Of a stretch of DNA of 44,078 bases, positions 25,020 through 34,464 are shown one piece after another. Source of the DNA: an uncultured beta proteobacterium. GTDB lineage: Bacteria > Pseudomonadota > Gammaproteobacteria > Burkholderiales > SG8-39. The stretch's first letter is position 1; each line of letters begins with the position of its first letter. Location: assembly GCA_903859155.1 (NCBI GenBank), contig CAIOLO010000014.1, forward strand, positions 1 through 44,078, read 5' to 3'. Made by a program: the position numbers and the translations under genes. The notes beneath the pieces are model-generated. The model saw only the letters and a list, made by a program, of their open reading frames with translations. It searched no databases and was not told where the DNA came from.

Positions 25020-25997
25020 CTACTCGGCCATGATCCGTGCCGCCTTGATTCCCTTGGCCATGGTTGCCATGTCTTTGCGGATCTGGATCGCATGCTCTTC
25101 GGGCGTGTTACCCACCGGCACGAAGCCCACCTGTTTGAGCCGCTCCTGGACCTCGGTGTTGTAGAGCGCCTTGACGATTTCGGCATGCAACCGCCTCAAC
25201 ACGGCATCCGGCATTCCCGCCGGACCGACCATCTCGTCGCCCGAAGGAATCTTTTCGTAATCGGGCAGTTGCTCGCCCATGGCGGGAATATCGGGCAGCG
25301 TCGCGAAGCGCTTGATGCTGAGCACGGCGAGGATCTTCACTTTTCCGGCGCGCGCCTGTCCGAGCGCGCTGCCCACGGTGACGAATGCGACCGGGATCTG
25401 CCCGGCAGCGGCGGCATTGAGTCCGTCCAGGCCGCTTTTGTACGGGACATGGGTGATATCGAGCCCGTACTTCAGCTTGAGCAGTTCCATCTCCAGATGA
25501 AAACTCGCGCCGACGCCGTTGGAACCGTAGGCGAGCTTTCCTGGATTGGCCTTCACGTAATCGATGAGTTCCCGCACCGTGTTGACGGGCACGGAAGCAT
25601 TGACCAGCACGCAGGTGGTCGCGTCGGTCAGGTGGGTGATGTAGGTAAAGTCCTTCAGCGGATCGTAGGGAGGATTCTTCAGCAGGAACGGCGTCGCGAC
25701 CAGCGTGGTTGGCGCCGCATGCAGAATGGTGTATCCGTCCGGCGCCGAACGCATCAGGGTTTGCGCGGCGATGACCCCGCCGGCACCCGGCAGCGCCTCG
25801 ACGATGACCGGCTGCCCGATCGAATCGATCATCTTCTGGCCTATCAGGCGCATGACCCCGTCGGCGACACCGCCCGCGGGAAAGGTGGACAGCACGCGTA
25901 TCGGTTTGGCCGGATACGCTTGTGCAAACGCATCCCGCGCCGGCAACACGCCAACGGCCGCCGCCGCACACAGGCTCAAGAGCAGCGTTCTAATCAT
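25020..25997 (-). CDS. Bug/TctC-family periplasmic solute receptor 1
   Basis: 325 residues from the second ATG (25997), because GGAG lies 6 nt before it; the ATG at 26009 lacks a ribosome site. The signal peptide ends at AFAQ and the mature start AYPAKPIRVLSTFPAGGVAD is diagnostic. The ligand-binding regions PGAGGVIAAQ, APDGYTIL, THVPYKSGLDGLNA and GMPDAVLRRLHAEIVKAL are all present. Bug proteins bind carboxylates for tripartite tricarboxylate transporters, usually with TctA/TctB; none is adjacent. It is a single-gene unit between an MFS exporter and a CorA-like gene. Confidence 0.93.
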   Translation of the reverse strand: MIRTLLLSLCAAAAVGVLPARDAFAQAYPAKPIRVLSTFPAGGVADGVMRLIGQKMIDSIGQPVIVEALPGAGGVIAAQTLMRSAPDGYTILHAAPTTLVATPFLLKNPPYDPLKDFTYITHLTDATTCVLVNASVPVNTVRELIDYVKANPGKLAYGSNGVGASFHLEMELLKLKYGLDITHVPYKSGLDGLNAAAAGQIPVAFVTVGSALGQARAGKVKILAVLSIKRFATLPDIPAMGEQLPDYEKIPSGDEMVGPAGMPDAVLRRLHAEIVKALYNTEVQERLKQVGFVPVGNTPEEHAIQIRKDMATMAKGIKAARIMAE

Positions 25998-26113
25998 CGA
26001 ATTCTCCATCTGACAAGGGGGTTTCCGGCCTCATCAGGCCTTCGGGAAATGCGCCGGGCCGCCGCCGCGGGACATCGCCCGGGGAGGACAGTCGAGCCCG
26101 CCGTTCACATGGC

Positions 26114-27484
26114 TCAAGAGGATTTCGCCTGGCCCTTCGCACCGAGGATCCGCCGGGTCGCGCGCGCCTCGAGGAACTTCAGGACATGGTAGGTTCCCCA
26201 GCCGACGACAACCGAGCCCAGCACGAATCCGGCATAGGCCATCGGCCAATCGATATTGAAGTCCTTGCTCATCATCGAGAACTCGGACATGCCGCCGATG
26301 CCGGCCAGAATATTTATCGGCATGAAGATGATGCTGATGCTGGTCAACTTCGACACGCGCTTGTTCTGGTTGATGTTGATGAAACCGACCGTGGCATCCA
26401 TCAGAAAGTTGATCTTGCCGAACAGGAAGGTGGTGTGCCCGTCCAGGGACTCGATGTCGCGCACGATCTCGCGCGCTTCATCATGCTGCTTGGGAGACAG
26501 CGACTTGCCGCGCATCAGGAAGGACAGGGCGCGCCGGGTGTCCAGGACGTTGCGGCGGATACGGCCGTTCAGGTCCTCGCCACCGGCGATTTCGGCCAGA
26601 ATCTGCGCCGCCACATCGTCGGTCACCTGCGGGTTCAAAACCCTCTTGCCCACGGATTCGAGTTCGGCGTAGACGTCCTCGAGCGCATCGGCCGAGTACT
26701 CGGCATCGGCGGCGTACAGATCGAGCAGCACGTCCTTGCCTTCGGTGACGTAGCCCGGCTGGGTGCGCGCGCGCAGACGCTGCAGGCGAAACACCGGCAA
26801 CTCCTCCTTGCGCACCGAGAACAGGATGTCTTTGTGCAGGATGAAGGCGACCGCAATGTTCTGCGCCTTGTCCCCGGCATCCAGCAGAAAATCCGAATGC
26901 AGGTGTATCTCGCCGTTGTCCTCGACATAGAAACGGGCGCTGTGCTCCAGGTCGGTGAGGCCGTCAGGATCGGGCAGATCAAGGCCGAAAAAATCGCCGA
27001 CCCAATAGCGCATTTCGGTGGTTGGCGCCACCAGGTCCACCCAGATCGGCTTGAGGTCCGCCAGGTCGGCCTTATTCGCGATCTTCACCTGGCGCAGCCG
27101 GCCTTCGTGCAGTTCAAAAACGTTCAGCGAAACCTTTTCAGTCTGATGACTCGAAGCATTGACCAGTTCCTCGCGCACTTCGTCGAGCAGCAGCAGCAGG
27201 ATGCTGTCCAGGCGGTCTACCCGGATCTGTTCCCACGCGAGCAGGCGGTCCTCCGGCGACAGCGCCTCGAGGACTCGGGCGGCATCGACGGCGTCCAGGC
27301 CGTTGAGCAGCTGGCCCAGTTCGCCCAGGTTCTGCTTGTGCACCAGGTTCTCGACCAGCCGGTGCTTGGGCATCTCCTGGCGGTTGACGAGGTTTTCTAC
27401 CAGCCGATAGCGCGACAGCAGGCGCTGTGCCTCGATCAGATGCACGCTCAAGCGGTCAAATTCCGAGTTTGATGTCTGGTCCAA
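26114..27484 (-). CDS. CorA-like divalent cation channel with MgtE-N domain and GMS instead of GMN
   Basis: 456 residues from a TTG at 27484 with GGAG upstream. Residues 50-115 resemble the MgtE N-terminal helical domain (LLNGLDAVDAARVLEALSPED). Residues 130-380 match the CorA cytoplasmic funnel, ending in the long stalk helix. Two C-terminal membrane segments follow. The selectivity loop that is YGMN in CorA reads GGMS (398-400 are G, M, S). Residues 26-40 and 41-55 are a near-exact 15-residue tandem repeat (RLVENLV twice). Mg2+ or Co2+ transport is the family role; the changed loop leaves ion and direction open, as in CorA relatives such as ZntB. Confidence 0.88.
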   Translation of the reverse strand: MDQTSNSEFDRLSVHLIEAQRLLSRYRLVENLVNRQEMPKHRLVENLVHKQNLGELGQLLNGLDAVDAARVLEALSPEDRLLAWEQIRVDRLDSILLLLLDEVREELVNASSHQTEKVSLNVFELHEGRLRQVKIANKADLADLKPIWVDLVAPTTEMRYWVGDFFGLDLPDPDGLTDLEHSARFYVEDNGEIHLHSDFLLDAGDKAQNIAVAFILHKDILFSVRKEELPVFRLQRLRARTQPGYVTEGKDVLLDLYAADAEYSADALEDVYAELESVGKRVLNPQVTDDVAAQILAEIAGGEDLNGRIRRNVLDTRRALSFLMRGKSLSPKQHDEAREIVRDIESLDGHTTFLFGKINFLMDATVGFININQNKRVSKLTSISIIFMPINILAGIGGMSEFSMMSKDFNIDWPMAYAGFVLGSVVVGWGTYHVLKFLEARATRRILGAKGQAKSS

Positions 27485-27685
27485 ATTCTTGCGCTCCGTG
27501 ATTTATTGCGGCACCGGCGCAAGCATAGCTGAAGGTATGGCGGGATGGCCCGGAAATAGCGGAGATTGGCCCGGCAAGACGGCGCCTTTCCACCGCATGG
27601 CGCCGCCGCGAAGCCCGAGCAACGGGGGCGCTCCGGCTGTGCGGCCGTCAGCCGCCGGTCGCGGCCGCTGGCAGCCGCGCGTTGC

Positions 27686-28693
27686 TCAGATGCCGAACGC
27701 CTTGCGGACGTTGCCGCCGAAAAATTTCTTTTTGTCCTCGGAGCTCAGCGAAAGCTGATCGATTTCCGAGAGCAGCTTTTTCACGTGGGGCACCTTTTCC
27801 AGCTCGTAGGGATAGTCGGTGCCAAAGCACACATGATCGGCGCCCAGCGCCTCGAATCCGGATTTGATCACCGGCAGCCACCCGCCGAATCCGGCGGAGT
27901 CGAACAGGCAATTGGCCAGGCGCGCCTCGAAATCCTGGTACAGGCCGAGCTCCGCGGCCTCCTGCACCGCAAGGCCGCGATGCCGGCTCATCTCCGGAAT
28001 TTGAATGTTCTCGGGCTGATGCCAGGCAAGCAACCGGCCCTTGAGCGCGGTGAGCCCGCCACCGTAGTGGGCCATCACCACCTTCAGGCCGGGAAACCGC
28101 GGCAGCACGCCGTAGAACAGTTCGACGAAGGACTTGACGATGTCGTACTCGCGCGCCACCGTCGCAAACATGTCATAGCGCTCACCGCCCCAGAGATCGG
28201 TGCGCAGCGCCGGGTGGACGAAAACCGGCATGTCGTGGGCAAGCGCGGCCTCGTAGATATGGTCCATCACCGGGGCATCGATGCGCGTCTCGCCGTAGGA
28301 GGAAGCCAGCGCGAGGCCATTGAGGCCGAGTTCATCGACGCAGCGCTTGATCTCGTCGCGGTTGCCGGCCGGATCGTCGTACGGATAGACGTGGATCATG
28401 CCGACGTAGCGCTTCGGATACTGCCTCACCACCCTGGAATAGCCGTCGTTGCACACCCTGCAGAATTTCATTGCGTTCGGCGTAAAGGCGCCGGTGGAGA
28501 GCACCGCCATGTCGATGCCCGCGGCATCCAGGTACTCCAGGTCCATGTCGATGTTGGTGATTCTCTTGGTCGCATTCTTGAAGCGGTTGATGCTCTTGGC
28601 AAAATCGAATTCAGGTGTCTCGCCGATGTACTGCAGGGCATCCGGCGGAATGTAGTGGTGCTGCATGTCAATCACGAAATTGCCGTCAATCAT
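27686..28693 (-). CDS. ACMSD-type amidohydrolase (amidohydrolase_2)
   Basis: 335 residues from the ATG at 28693, which has GGGAG seven nt upstream; the longer frame to 28810 has none. TIM-barrel metal motifs: DMQHHYIPP at the N-terminus, MPVFVHPAL, VVMAHYGGG and FGTDYPYE near the end. In ACMSD relatives the first motif is HxH; here the first His is Gln (Q11, H13), while the later His residues and the catalytic Asp are kept. Members decarboxylate or hydrolyse aromatic and dicarboxylic substrates. It is a stand-alone gene in a catabolic neighbourhood. Function is uncertain beyond family. Confidence 0.9.
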   Translation of the reverse strand: MIDGNFVIDMQHHYIPPDALQYIGETPEFDFAKSINRFKNATKRITNIDMDLEYLDAAGIDMAVLSTGAFTPNAMKFCRVCNDGYSRVVRQYPKRYVGMIHVYPYDDPAGNRDEIKRCVDELGLNGLALASSYGETRIDAPVMDHIYEAALAHDMPVFVHPALRTDLWGGERYDMFATVAREYDIVKSFVELFYGVLPRFPGLKVVMAHYGGGLTALKGRLLAWHQPENIQIPEMSRHRGLAVQEAAELGLYQDFEARLANCLFDSAGFGGWLPVIKSGFEALGADHVCFGTDYPYELEKVPHVKKLLSEIDQLSLSSEDKKKFFGGNVRKAFGI

Positions 28694-29063
28694 TTGTGCG
28701 CTCCCGAATGTGAAACTGTAAACCGCGGTTAATGGACCGCCCGGCCGGCGCGCACGAGGATCAAAAGCGGGATCGACTGCGGGATCGACTGCGGCAGCTG
28801 CGCCATCCACCTGACCCGCAGCCGCTCACCGGACTTGTCTGATATCTATTACGCCGGAATGCCTGCGGGGATTTGATGCAGATCAACCGGCGAATTGTTG
28901 TGCGCGCGGCACCTGCATTTACCCGCACCGTGGCGGCGACGCGGACAGATGCACCGCATAGAGCATGACCGTCAGGCGCCCGCCCACCTGCACCGCGTTG
29001 CTGCAGGTGACTAGCGCAACCAGGAGGTATATCGGGCGCAAACGCTGCCGGGCGCGGGGGGGG
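28694..29063. other. Intergenic region between amidohydrolase and UspA genes
   Basis: 370 bp without a supported gene. It presumably holds the amidohydrolase promoter. No hairpin with a T run was seen for the UspA gene. Confidence 0.5.
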
Positions 29064-29507
29064 TCAGCGCACCAGAAGCATCGGGATATCCGTGTGCTCC
29101 AGCACTTTCTGGGTGGTGCTCTTGACGAAGTATCCCGGTATGCCATGGCGGATGCGGGTTCCCATCACAATCAGGTCGCACTGCTGCTCCTGGGCAACCC
29201 GCACGATGGCTTCGTGCGCATTGAGTTCCACGATGAACGCGGTCTCCGCCTGCACGCCGATGGCTGCGGCCATCTTTACCGCCCCATCGAGCAAGCGGCG
29301 CTCGGCCGCGGCGATTTCCGCGGTGATCTGCTCTTCTCCCAGGCGTGACAGCGCACCGCCTTCGGCATGGTCGGGAACGTCCAGCGGGGACCTGACATGC
29401 AGCACCAGCAGCCTGGCCCCCATCGCCAGGGCAGTCCGGGCGGCCTCTCCCACCGCCTTGTCCGACAACCCGGTGCCAAAAGTCACCGCCAGTATTTTGC
29501 GGTACAT
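29064..29507 (-). CDS. UspA-family universal stress protein
   Basis: 147 residues with AGAGGG before the ATG. The fold signatures are MYRKILAVTFGTGLSDKAV at the start, an internal LLVLHV strand and the nucleotide-binding end VMGTRIRHGIPGYFVKST followed by VLEHTDIPMLLVR. The G-x2-G-x9-G(S/T) loop is nearly kept, so ATP binding is likely. It lies alone between the amidohydrolase and a receptor gene. Family members respond to stress; no specific partner is visible here. Confidence 0.93.
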   Translation of the reverse strand: MYRKILAVTFGTGLSDKAVGEAARTALAMGARLLVLHVRSPLDVPDHAEGGALSRLGEEQITAEIAAAERRLLDGAVKMAAAIGVQAETAFIVELNAHEAIVRVAQEQQCDLIVMGTRIRHGIPGYFVKSTTQKVLEHTDIPMLLVR

Positions 29508-29646
29508 GAAATCCCTCTCGAAATGCCAACCGATGACTTGATCTTACAACGCCGCTGCGAGCGCGCTGTGCAAGCCCGCCTGAAAACAAGCACCGCGTTG
29601 TCGACAGGAGTCCCGGACGCGCGGCCCCCCGGGGCTGGTCCGGCCC

Positions 29647-30624
29647 CTATTCGAGCAGCGCGATCTTTGCCGCCTTGACGATTTCCCTGGAATTGGCCAG
29701 ATCGCTGACGATGCGGGCCGCGAACTCCTCGGGTGTATTGCCGCTGCCCAGCACGCCTTCGCGGGTAAACCGCTCCTGCAACTCCTTCTGCCGCAGCGCC
29801 TTGATCACCGCCGCGTTGGTGCGCATCACGATGGCGCGCGGCACACCCGCCGGTCCGCCGACGCCGTTCCACGAGGCGCCCGACTGGAATCCGGGCAGAA
29901 CATCGGAGACGATCTGGATGCCCGGTGGGTACATCGACTTGGCCTTGCCGTTGGCGTTGAGAATGGCGATGTTTTTCAGTTTCCCCGCATTGAGCAGCGG
30001 CTGGGCGATCTGCAGGGTCAACAGGCCCATCGACACCTGCCCGCTGTACATGGCCGGGATCATCGGCCCGAAACCCTGGAACGGCACATGCAGCACGTCC
30101 GTTCCCGCCAGGCGGTTCATGTTCTCGCTGTCCAGATGCCAGAAGCTGCCCAGGCCCGAGGTGGCCCAGGACAGCTTGCCCGGGTTGCGCTTGGCGTAAT
30201 CGAGCATTTCCCTGAAGCTGTTCGGCGGAAACGCCGTCGCCGCGACGATCACGTTGACACCTTCGGTGGTATTGGTGATCGGAGTGAAATCCTTGACCGG
30301 GTCGTAAGGGGTCTTCGCCCGCATCGCGGGCAGCACCACCCAGGGATTGGAGGAGGTGGCCAGCAGCGTATAACCATCCGGTTGCGCGCGCGCCACGTAT
30401 TCCATGCCGATCAAGCCACTCGCGCCAGGCTTGTAATCGATCACCCAGGGCATTCCGAGTTCCTGCTCAATGGCCGGCATCAACAGGCGAATACTGATGT
30501 CCACGCCGCCAGGAGGATAGGGAATCACCACCTGGACCGGCTTGGTGGGATAGCCCTGCGCCGCCGCCAATGCGCAGCCAAACGCGGCCGCGAGCGCGGC
30601 CAATATCGATGCAAAGTACTTCAT
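29647..30624 (-). CDS. Bug/TctC-family periplasmic solute receptor 2
   Basis: 325 residues, with GAGAGG before the ATG. The signal peptide ends near ALAAAQ and the mature protein starts GYPTKPVQVVIPYPPGGVD. The ligand loops are KPGASGLIGMEYVAR and LHVPFQGFGPMIPA; the Phe-Gln in place of the usual Tyr-Lys in the second loop suggests a different ligand from its neighbours. It starts 21 nt after the stop of receptor 3, so the two are probably co-transcribed. Two receptors in one operon with no permease is unusual. Confidence 0.92.
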   Translation of the reverse strand: MKYFASILAALAAAFGCALAAAQGYPTKPVQVVIPYPPGGVDISIRLLMPAIEQELGMPWVIDYKPGASGLIGMEYVARAQPDGYTLLATSSNPWVVLPAMRAKTPYDPVKDFTPITNTTEGVNVIVAATAFPPNSFREMLDYAKRNPGKLSWATSGLGSFWHLDSENMNRLAGTDVLHVPFQGFGPMIPAMYSGQVSMGLLTLQIAQPLLNAGKLKNIAILNANGKAKSMYPPGIQIVSDVLPGFQSGASWNGVGGPAGVPRAIVMRTNAAVIKALRQKELQERFTREGVLGSGNTPEEFAARIVSDLANSREIVKAAKIALLE

Positions 30625-30645
30625 GTAACACCTCTCATTTATCGG

Positions 30646-31617
30646 TTATTGGAGCTTCAGCCCGGACGATTTCACCAGGTTGGTGTATTTGTCGACTTCC
30701 CCGCGCAGTTCGGCGGCCAGTTCCTCGGGCGAACTCGGCGAGGGATCTTCGCCGGCATCGGCAAGGCGCTTGATCACATCCGGCTGTTTCAGTATCGCCT
30801 TCATTTCCGTACTCAGGCGCCCGATGATAGCGGCCGGCGTGCCCCCGGGCGCAAACAGCGACAGCGTCCCCGCGCCCGCCGAATAACCCGGCACAAACTC
30901 CCCCACCGAGGGCAGCCCCGGCAGCGAGGGCACCCGGATGCCGTTAGTCACCGCAAGGGTGCGCAGCTTGCCCGCGCGCACCTGCGTGGCGATGCTGGAA
31001 CTGCCGGAGATCGAGGAGTCGATCTGGCCGGAGAGCACCGCGAGATTCGACTCGCTCGCGCCCTTGTAGGGCACGTGCAGCATGTCGGTGCCGGTCATCA
31101 TCTTGAGCAACTCGCCCGCCAGGTGGTGGCTGCTGCCGACACCGATCGAGCCGAAGCTGACGGTGCCGGGTTTGGCCTTCGCTGCAGCGATCAGATCCGC
31201 GAGCGTCTGATAGGGGCTGGAACTGGCCACCACCACCACCAGAGCCCCCTTGCTGATGCCGCCGATGGGCGCAATATCCTTGAACGGGTCGTAGGGCAGC
31301 TTGCGCAGCAAAATGCCCGTGGCCACCGAACCGAGCGGGACCACGCCAATGGTGTAGCCATCGGGGGCGGCACGGGCCATGGTGCCGATGCCAATATCGG
31401 TGCTGGCTCCGGTGCGGTTCTCGGCGAAGAACGACTGGCCAAGCGCCTGCGACAGCCTCTCGGCCATCATGCGTCCGTTGTTGTCGGTGCTGCCGCCGGC
31501 GGCAAGGGGAACGATCACGCGCACCGGTTTGGAAGGGTAGGCCTGCGCCATCGCACCGATGGGCAGGCCGGCCAAAAGACCTATCAAGGCAATGCGTCGA
31601 ACGAGCGGGCAGATCAT
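30646..31617 (-). CDS. Bug/TctC-family periplasmic solute receptor 3
   Basis: 323 residues from the ATG at 31617, chosen for AGGAGG ten nt upstream; the frame extends to 31719 but that part is not signal-like. The signal peptide ends at GAMAQ. Mature motifs: AYPSKPVRVIVPLAAGGSTD, NRTGASTDIGIG and LHVPYKGASESNL. It is the first gene of a two-receptor unit. The region between 31618 and 31870 has no gene and should contain its promoter. Confidence 0.92.
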   Translation of the reverse strand: MICPLVRRIALIGLLAGLPIGAMAQAYPSKPVRVIVPLAAGGSTDNNGRMMAERLSQALGQSFFAENRTGASTDIGIGTMARAAPDGYTIGVVPLGSVATGILLRKLPYDPFKDIAPIGGISKGALVVVVASSSPYQTLADLIAAAKAKPGTVSFGSIGVGSSHHLAGELLKMMTGTDMLHVPYKGASESNLAVLSGQIDSSISGSSSIATQVRAGKLRTLAVTNGIRVPSLPGLPSVGEFVPGYSAGAGTLSLFAPGGTPAAIIGRLSTEMKAILKQPDVIKRLADAGEDPSPSSPEELAAELRGEVDKYTNLVKSSGLKLQ

Positions 31618-31870
31618 GGGCTTCAACCTCCTTGGCGGTGGCAGGCAGCGGCAACGCCATGGCGCAACCGGCCCATGGCGCCCGCGGGTCTTGCAATTCT
31701 TGAACAATTTATAAAGCAAGGTGAATTACCACCTTTGTTATTTGGCATTTCATATTCTGCAATTGATCTATCACAAGTTGATGCCCGACTGCGGCATCCG
31801 CTTCACATGGCGGTCGCTTCCGGCGCCTTGGCAGCTGAGCGTCGCGAAAACCAGACAGCGCACGAACTGC

Positions 31871-32836
31871 CTACTGCACCTTCCAGCCGGAGGCCTTGAC
31901 CACGCCCTCCCAGCGCTTCAATTCCGCGCGCAGCATCTGCCCGGTCGCCGCGGGGGTGCTGCCGATCAGCGCGTAGCCTTCAACATCGAAAGCCTTGATG
32001 ATCTCGGGCACGGTGACGATGCGGGTGAATTCCGCCGACAACCTCTGGATGATCGCAGCGGGCGTGCCGGCTGGGGCCATGTAAGAGGTCCAGGCATCGG
32101 CGGTCATGTCCGGAAAGCCCAGTTCGGCGAAAGTCGGCACATTGGGAAAGACATCAATGCGCTTGCCCTTGGTCGTGCCCAGAACCCGCACCTTTCCCGC
32201 ACTGACAAACGGCATCACCTGGAACGGCGAACCGAACATGGCCTGCACGTGGCCGCCGACCAGGTCCTTGACTGCTTCGCCGCCGCCCTTGTAGTGCACC
32301 GGCTGCAGGTCGGTGCCGGTGTTCTGGTTGAGCAGCACCCCCAGCAGGTGCGGCGTGGTACCCGCGCCATTGGTGGAAATGTTGATCTTGCCGGGATTGG
32401 CTTTCACCCAGGTGACGAACTCCTGCAGGTTGCTGGCCGGCACGCTGGCGTGGATGGCGAGCACATGATTGGTGCTGGTGACCTGCATGATGGGCTCGAA
32501 GTCCCGCAGCGTGTCGAAGGGCATGTCCTTGTAGAGGAACGGATTGATCACCAGCATGTTGATGGCGATGAGGCCGATGGTGTAACCGTCGGGCGCCGCC
32601 TTGGCCACGGCGTCGGCGCCGATGTTGCCGCCCGCGCCACCCTTGTTCTCGATGACCAGCGGCTGGCCGGTGGCCTTCATGAACCGCTCCTGCATGTGCC
32701 GCACCGTCTGCTCCGGGCCGGTGCCGGGTGCGAAGGGAATGATGACCCTGATGGGTTTGACCGGATAGGACTGCGCCAAGGCAACCCCGGAAATGCACAG
32801 CGCCAACAAGACTGCATACGACCCGCTTCGCTTCAT
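31871..32836 (-). CDS. Bug/TctC-family periplasmic solute receptor 4
   Basis: 321 residues, with GGGGAGGGG before the ATG. The signal peptide ends at GVALAQ. Mature motifs: SYPVKPIRVIIPFAPGTGPE, NKGGAGGNIGADAV and VHYKGGGEAVKD. The first loop lacks the usual GGxxD aspartate and has GTGPEQ, so ligand contacts differ. It follows the CoA-transferase gene by 113 nt on the same strand, which suggests that the receptor imports an acid that is then activated by CoA transfer. Confidence 0.92.
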   Translation of the reverse strand: MKRSGSYAVLLALCISGVALAQSYPVKPIRVIIPFAPGTGPEQTVRHMQERFMKATGQPLVIENKGGAGGNIGADAVAKAAPDGYTIGLIAINMLVINPFLYKDMPFDTLRDFEPIMQVTSTNHVLAIHASVPASNLQEFVTWVKANPGKINISTNGAGTTPHLLGVLLNQNTGTDLQPVHYKGGGEAVKDLVGGHVQAMFGSPFQVMPFVSAGKVRVLGTTKGKRIDVFPNVPTFAELGFPDMTADAWTSYMAPAGTPAAIIQRLSAEFTRIVTVPEIIKAFDVEGYALIGSTPAATGQMLRAELKRWEGVVKASGWKVQ

Positions 32837-32949
32837 TTTCCCCTCCCCTGGAATTGTTCAGCGCCGCCATCCCTGCGCGGGGAACATGTTGCACCGCCCC
32901 CCGGACGAATGCAATGCCGGGCGCAGGCCGTATCGTCCCCGGCCTGCCG

Positions 32950-34143
32950 TCAGATCACCTTGTCGCTGCGCAACCGCTCGATATCGGCCTTGGAGTAACC
33001 GATGGCGCCAAGAACCTCCTCGGTATGCTCGCCAAGTTCGGGGGTGGGCACGGCCACGCGGCCCGGGGTGCGGGACAGCGTCACCGGCTGGTTCTGCATG
33101 CGGATCTCGCCCAGCACCGGATGCCTGACGCTTGCGGCAATCCCCAGGTGCTTCACCTGCGGGTCGTCAAACACCTGGTCAATGTTGTAGATCGGGCCGC
33201 AGGGCACGGACGCCTGGTTCAGCGCTTCGATCCATTCGGCCGAGGTGCGCGCGGCGAACACCGCGTTGAGCGCCTCGTTCAGGGGCTTGCGGTTTTTCAC
33301 GCGCAAGGGGTCGGTGGCGTACTCCGGCATTGCCAGCCAGTCTTCCTTGCCCAGGACCTTGCACAGGCGCTTCCAGATCGCGTCGCCGGAGGCGGCGATG
33401 TTGATGTGGCCGTCGCGGGTCTTGTAGCTCGATACCGGCATGGTACTGGGATGGTCGTTGCCGCCCTGCTTGGCCACATCGCCTTTGAACAGGTAACGCG
33501 CCACCTGAAAATCGATGAGCGAGGTGCCGGCATTGAGCAGGTCGGTCTGCACCCATTGCCCCTGGCCGGAGGCCTCGCGCTCCAGCAGCGCCGCGGCTAT
33601 GCCGAAGGCGCACTGGTAGCCCATCATCACATCGCAGATGGCGCCCCCGACGCGCGTGGGCCCCTCTTCGGGAAAACCGGTCACCGACATGATGCCGCTC
33701 ATGCCCTGCGCTATCTGGTCGAAGCCGCCGCGCTCGACATACGGTCCGTCCTGGCCGAATCCCGAGAGGCTGGCGAGCACGATGCGCGGATTCACCTTTC
33801 TCAAGGACTCGTAATCGATGCCGAGGCGCGCCTTGACGTCGGGGCGGTAGTTCTCGACCACCACATCGGCCCGGCCCACCAGCTTCATGAAGATCTCCCT
33901 GCCGCGCGCCTCCTTCAGGTTGAGCGTCATCGAGCGCTTGTTGCGATGCAGGTTCTGCATCTCGTAATCGTGGCGCGAGCCGAAGATCTCGGTGCTCGGG
34001 TCGGAACCCGGCGTGGGCTCGATCTTGATGACATCGGCGCCGAAGTCGGCAAGCTGGCGCACGCAGGTGGGGCCGGAGCGCACCCGGGTGAGATCGAGCA
34101 CCACAAAGCGCGACAGCGCCGATGAAGCGGGGACATGGGGCAT
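32950..34143 (-). CDS. Class III CoA-transferase (CaiB/BaiF family)
   Basis: 397 residues. The N-terminus FVVLDLTRVRSGPTCVRQLADFGADVIKIE is the family signature. Other blocks are HRNKRSMTLNLK, LVGRADVVVENYRP, and GGFDQIAQGMSG, where D142 aligns with the catalytic aspartate that forms the acyl anhydride in FRC. These enzymes move CoA from an acyl donor to a carboxylic acid in the cytoplasm. The adjacent receptor 4 may supply the substrate. The specific acid cannot be deduced. No acyl-CoA dehydrogenase, lyase or other beta-oxidation gene is nearby. Confidence 0.94.
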   Translation of the reverse strand: MPHVPASSALSRFVVLDLTRVRSGPTCVRQLADFGADVIKIEPTPGSDPSTEIFGSRHDYEMQNLHRNKRSMTLNLKEARGREIFMKLVGRADVVVENYRPDVKARLGIDYESLRKVNPRIVLASLSGFGQDGPYVERGGFDQIAQGMSGIMSVTGFPEEGPTRVGGAICDVMMGYQCAFGIAAALLEREASGQGQWVQTDLLNAGTSLIDFQVARYLFKGDVAKQGGNDHPSTMPVSSYKTRDGHINIAASGDAIWKRLCKVLGKEDWLAMPEYATDPLRVKNRKPLNEALNAVFAARTSAEWIEALNQASVPCGPIYNIDQVFDDPQVKHLGIAASVRHPVLGEIRMQNQPVTLSRTPGRVAVPTPELGEHTEEVLGAIGYSKADIERLRSDKVI

Positions 34144-34464
34144 GGCGGGGGACCTTCGAATTCTTGAAAGGGTTCAAAGCAGGAGAGGAGGCGCAATCAT
34201 CCTACGGCCGGGCGCGTTGCGCAATGCGCGCCATCCAGGCCGGCATTCGCGGACTGCGATTTCACCAGCGCCCGCACTGCAAGAACAATGACCATCGAGG
34301 CAGGCCGCATGAACACCGCCAGCGCGTCACTCACCGCGACAGCCGGCGCCGAAGAACTCCTGGTGGTCGCCGCCGCGCACATCGGCGCCAGTGAGAACGC
34401 CCGAGCCGCGCCGGCTCGCCTTTCGGGAATTCATGCCGAGCCCCCAAACCCGCAGGCGGCGCCG
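34144..34464. other. Intergenic region between CoA-transferase and glycosyltransferase
   Basis: 320 bp with no supported gene. It should contain the promoter of the CoA-transferase/receptor 4 unit; no clear element is seen. Confidence 0.5.
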
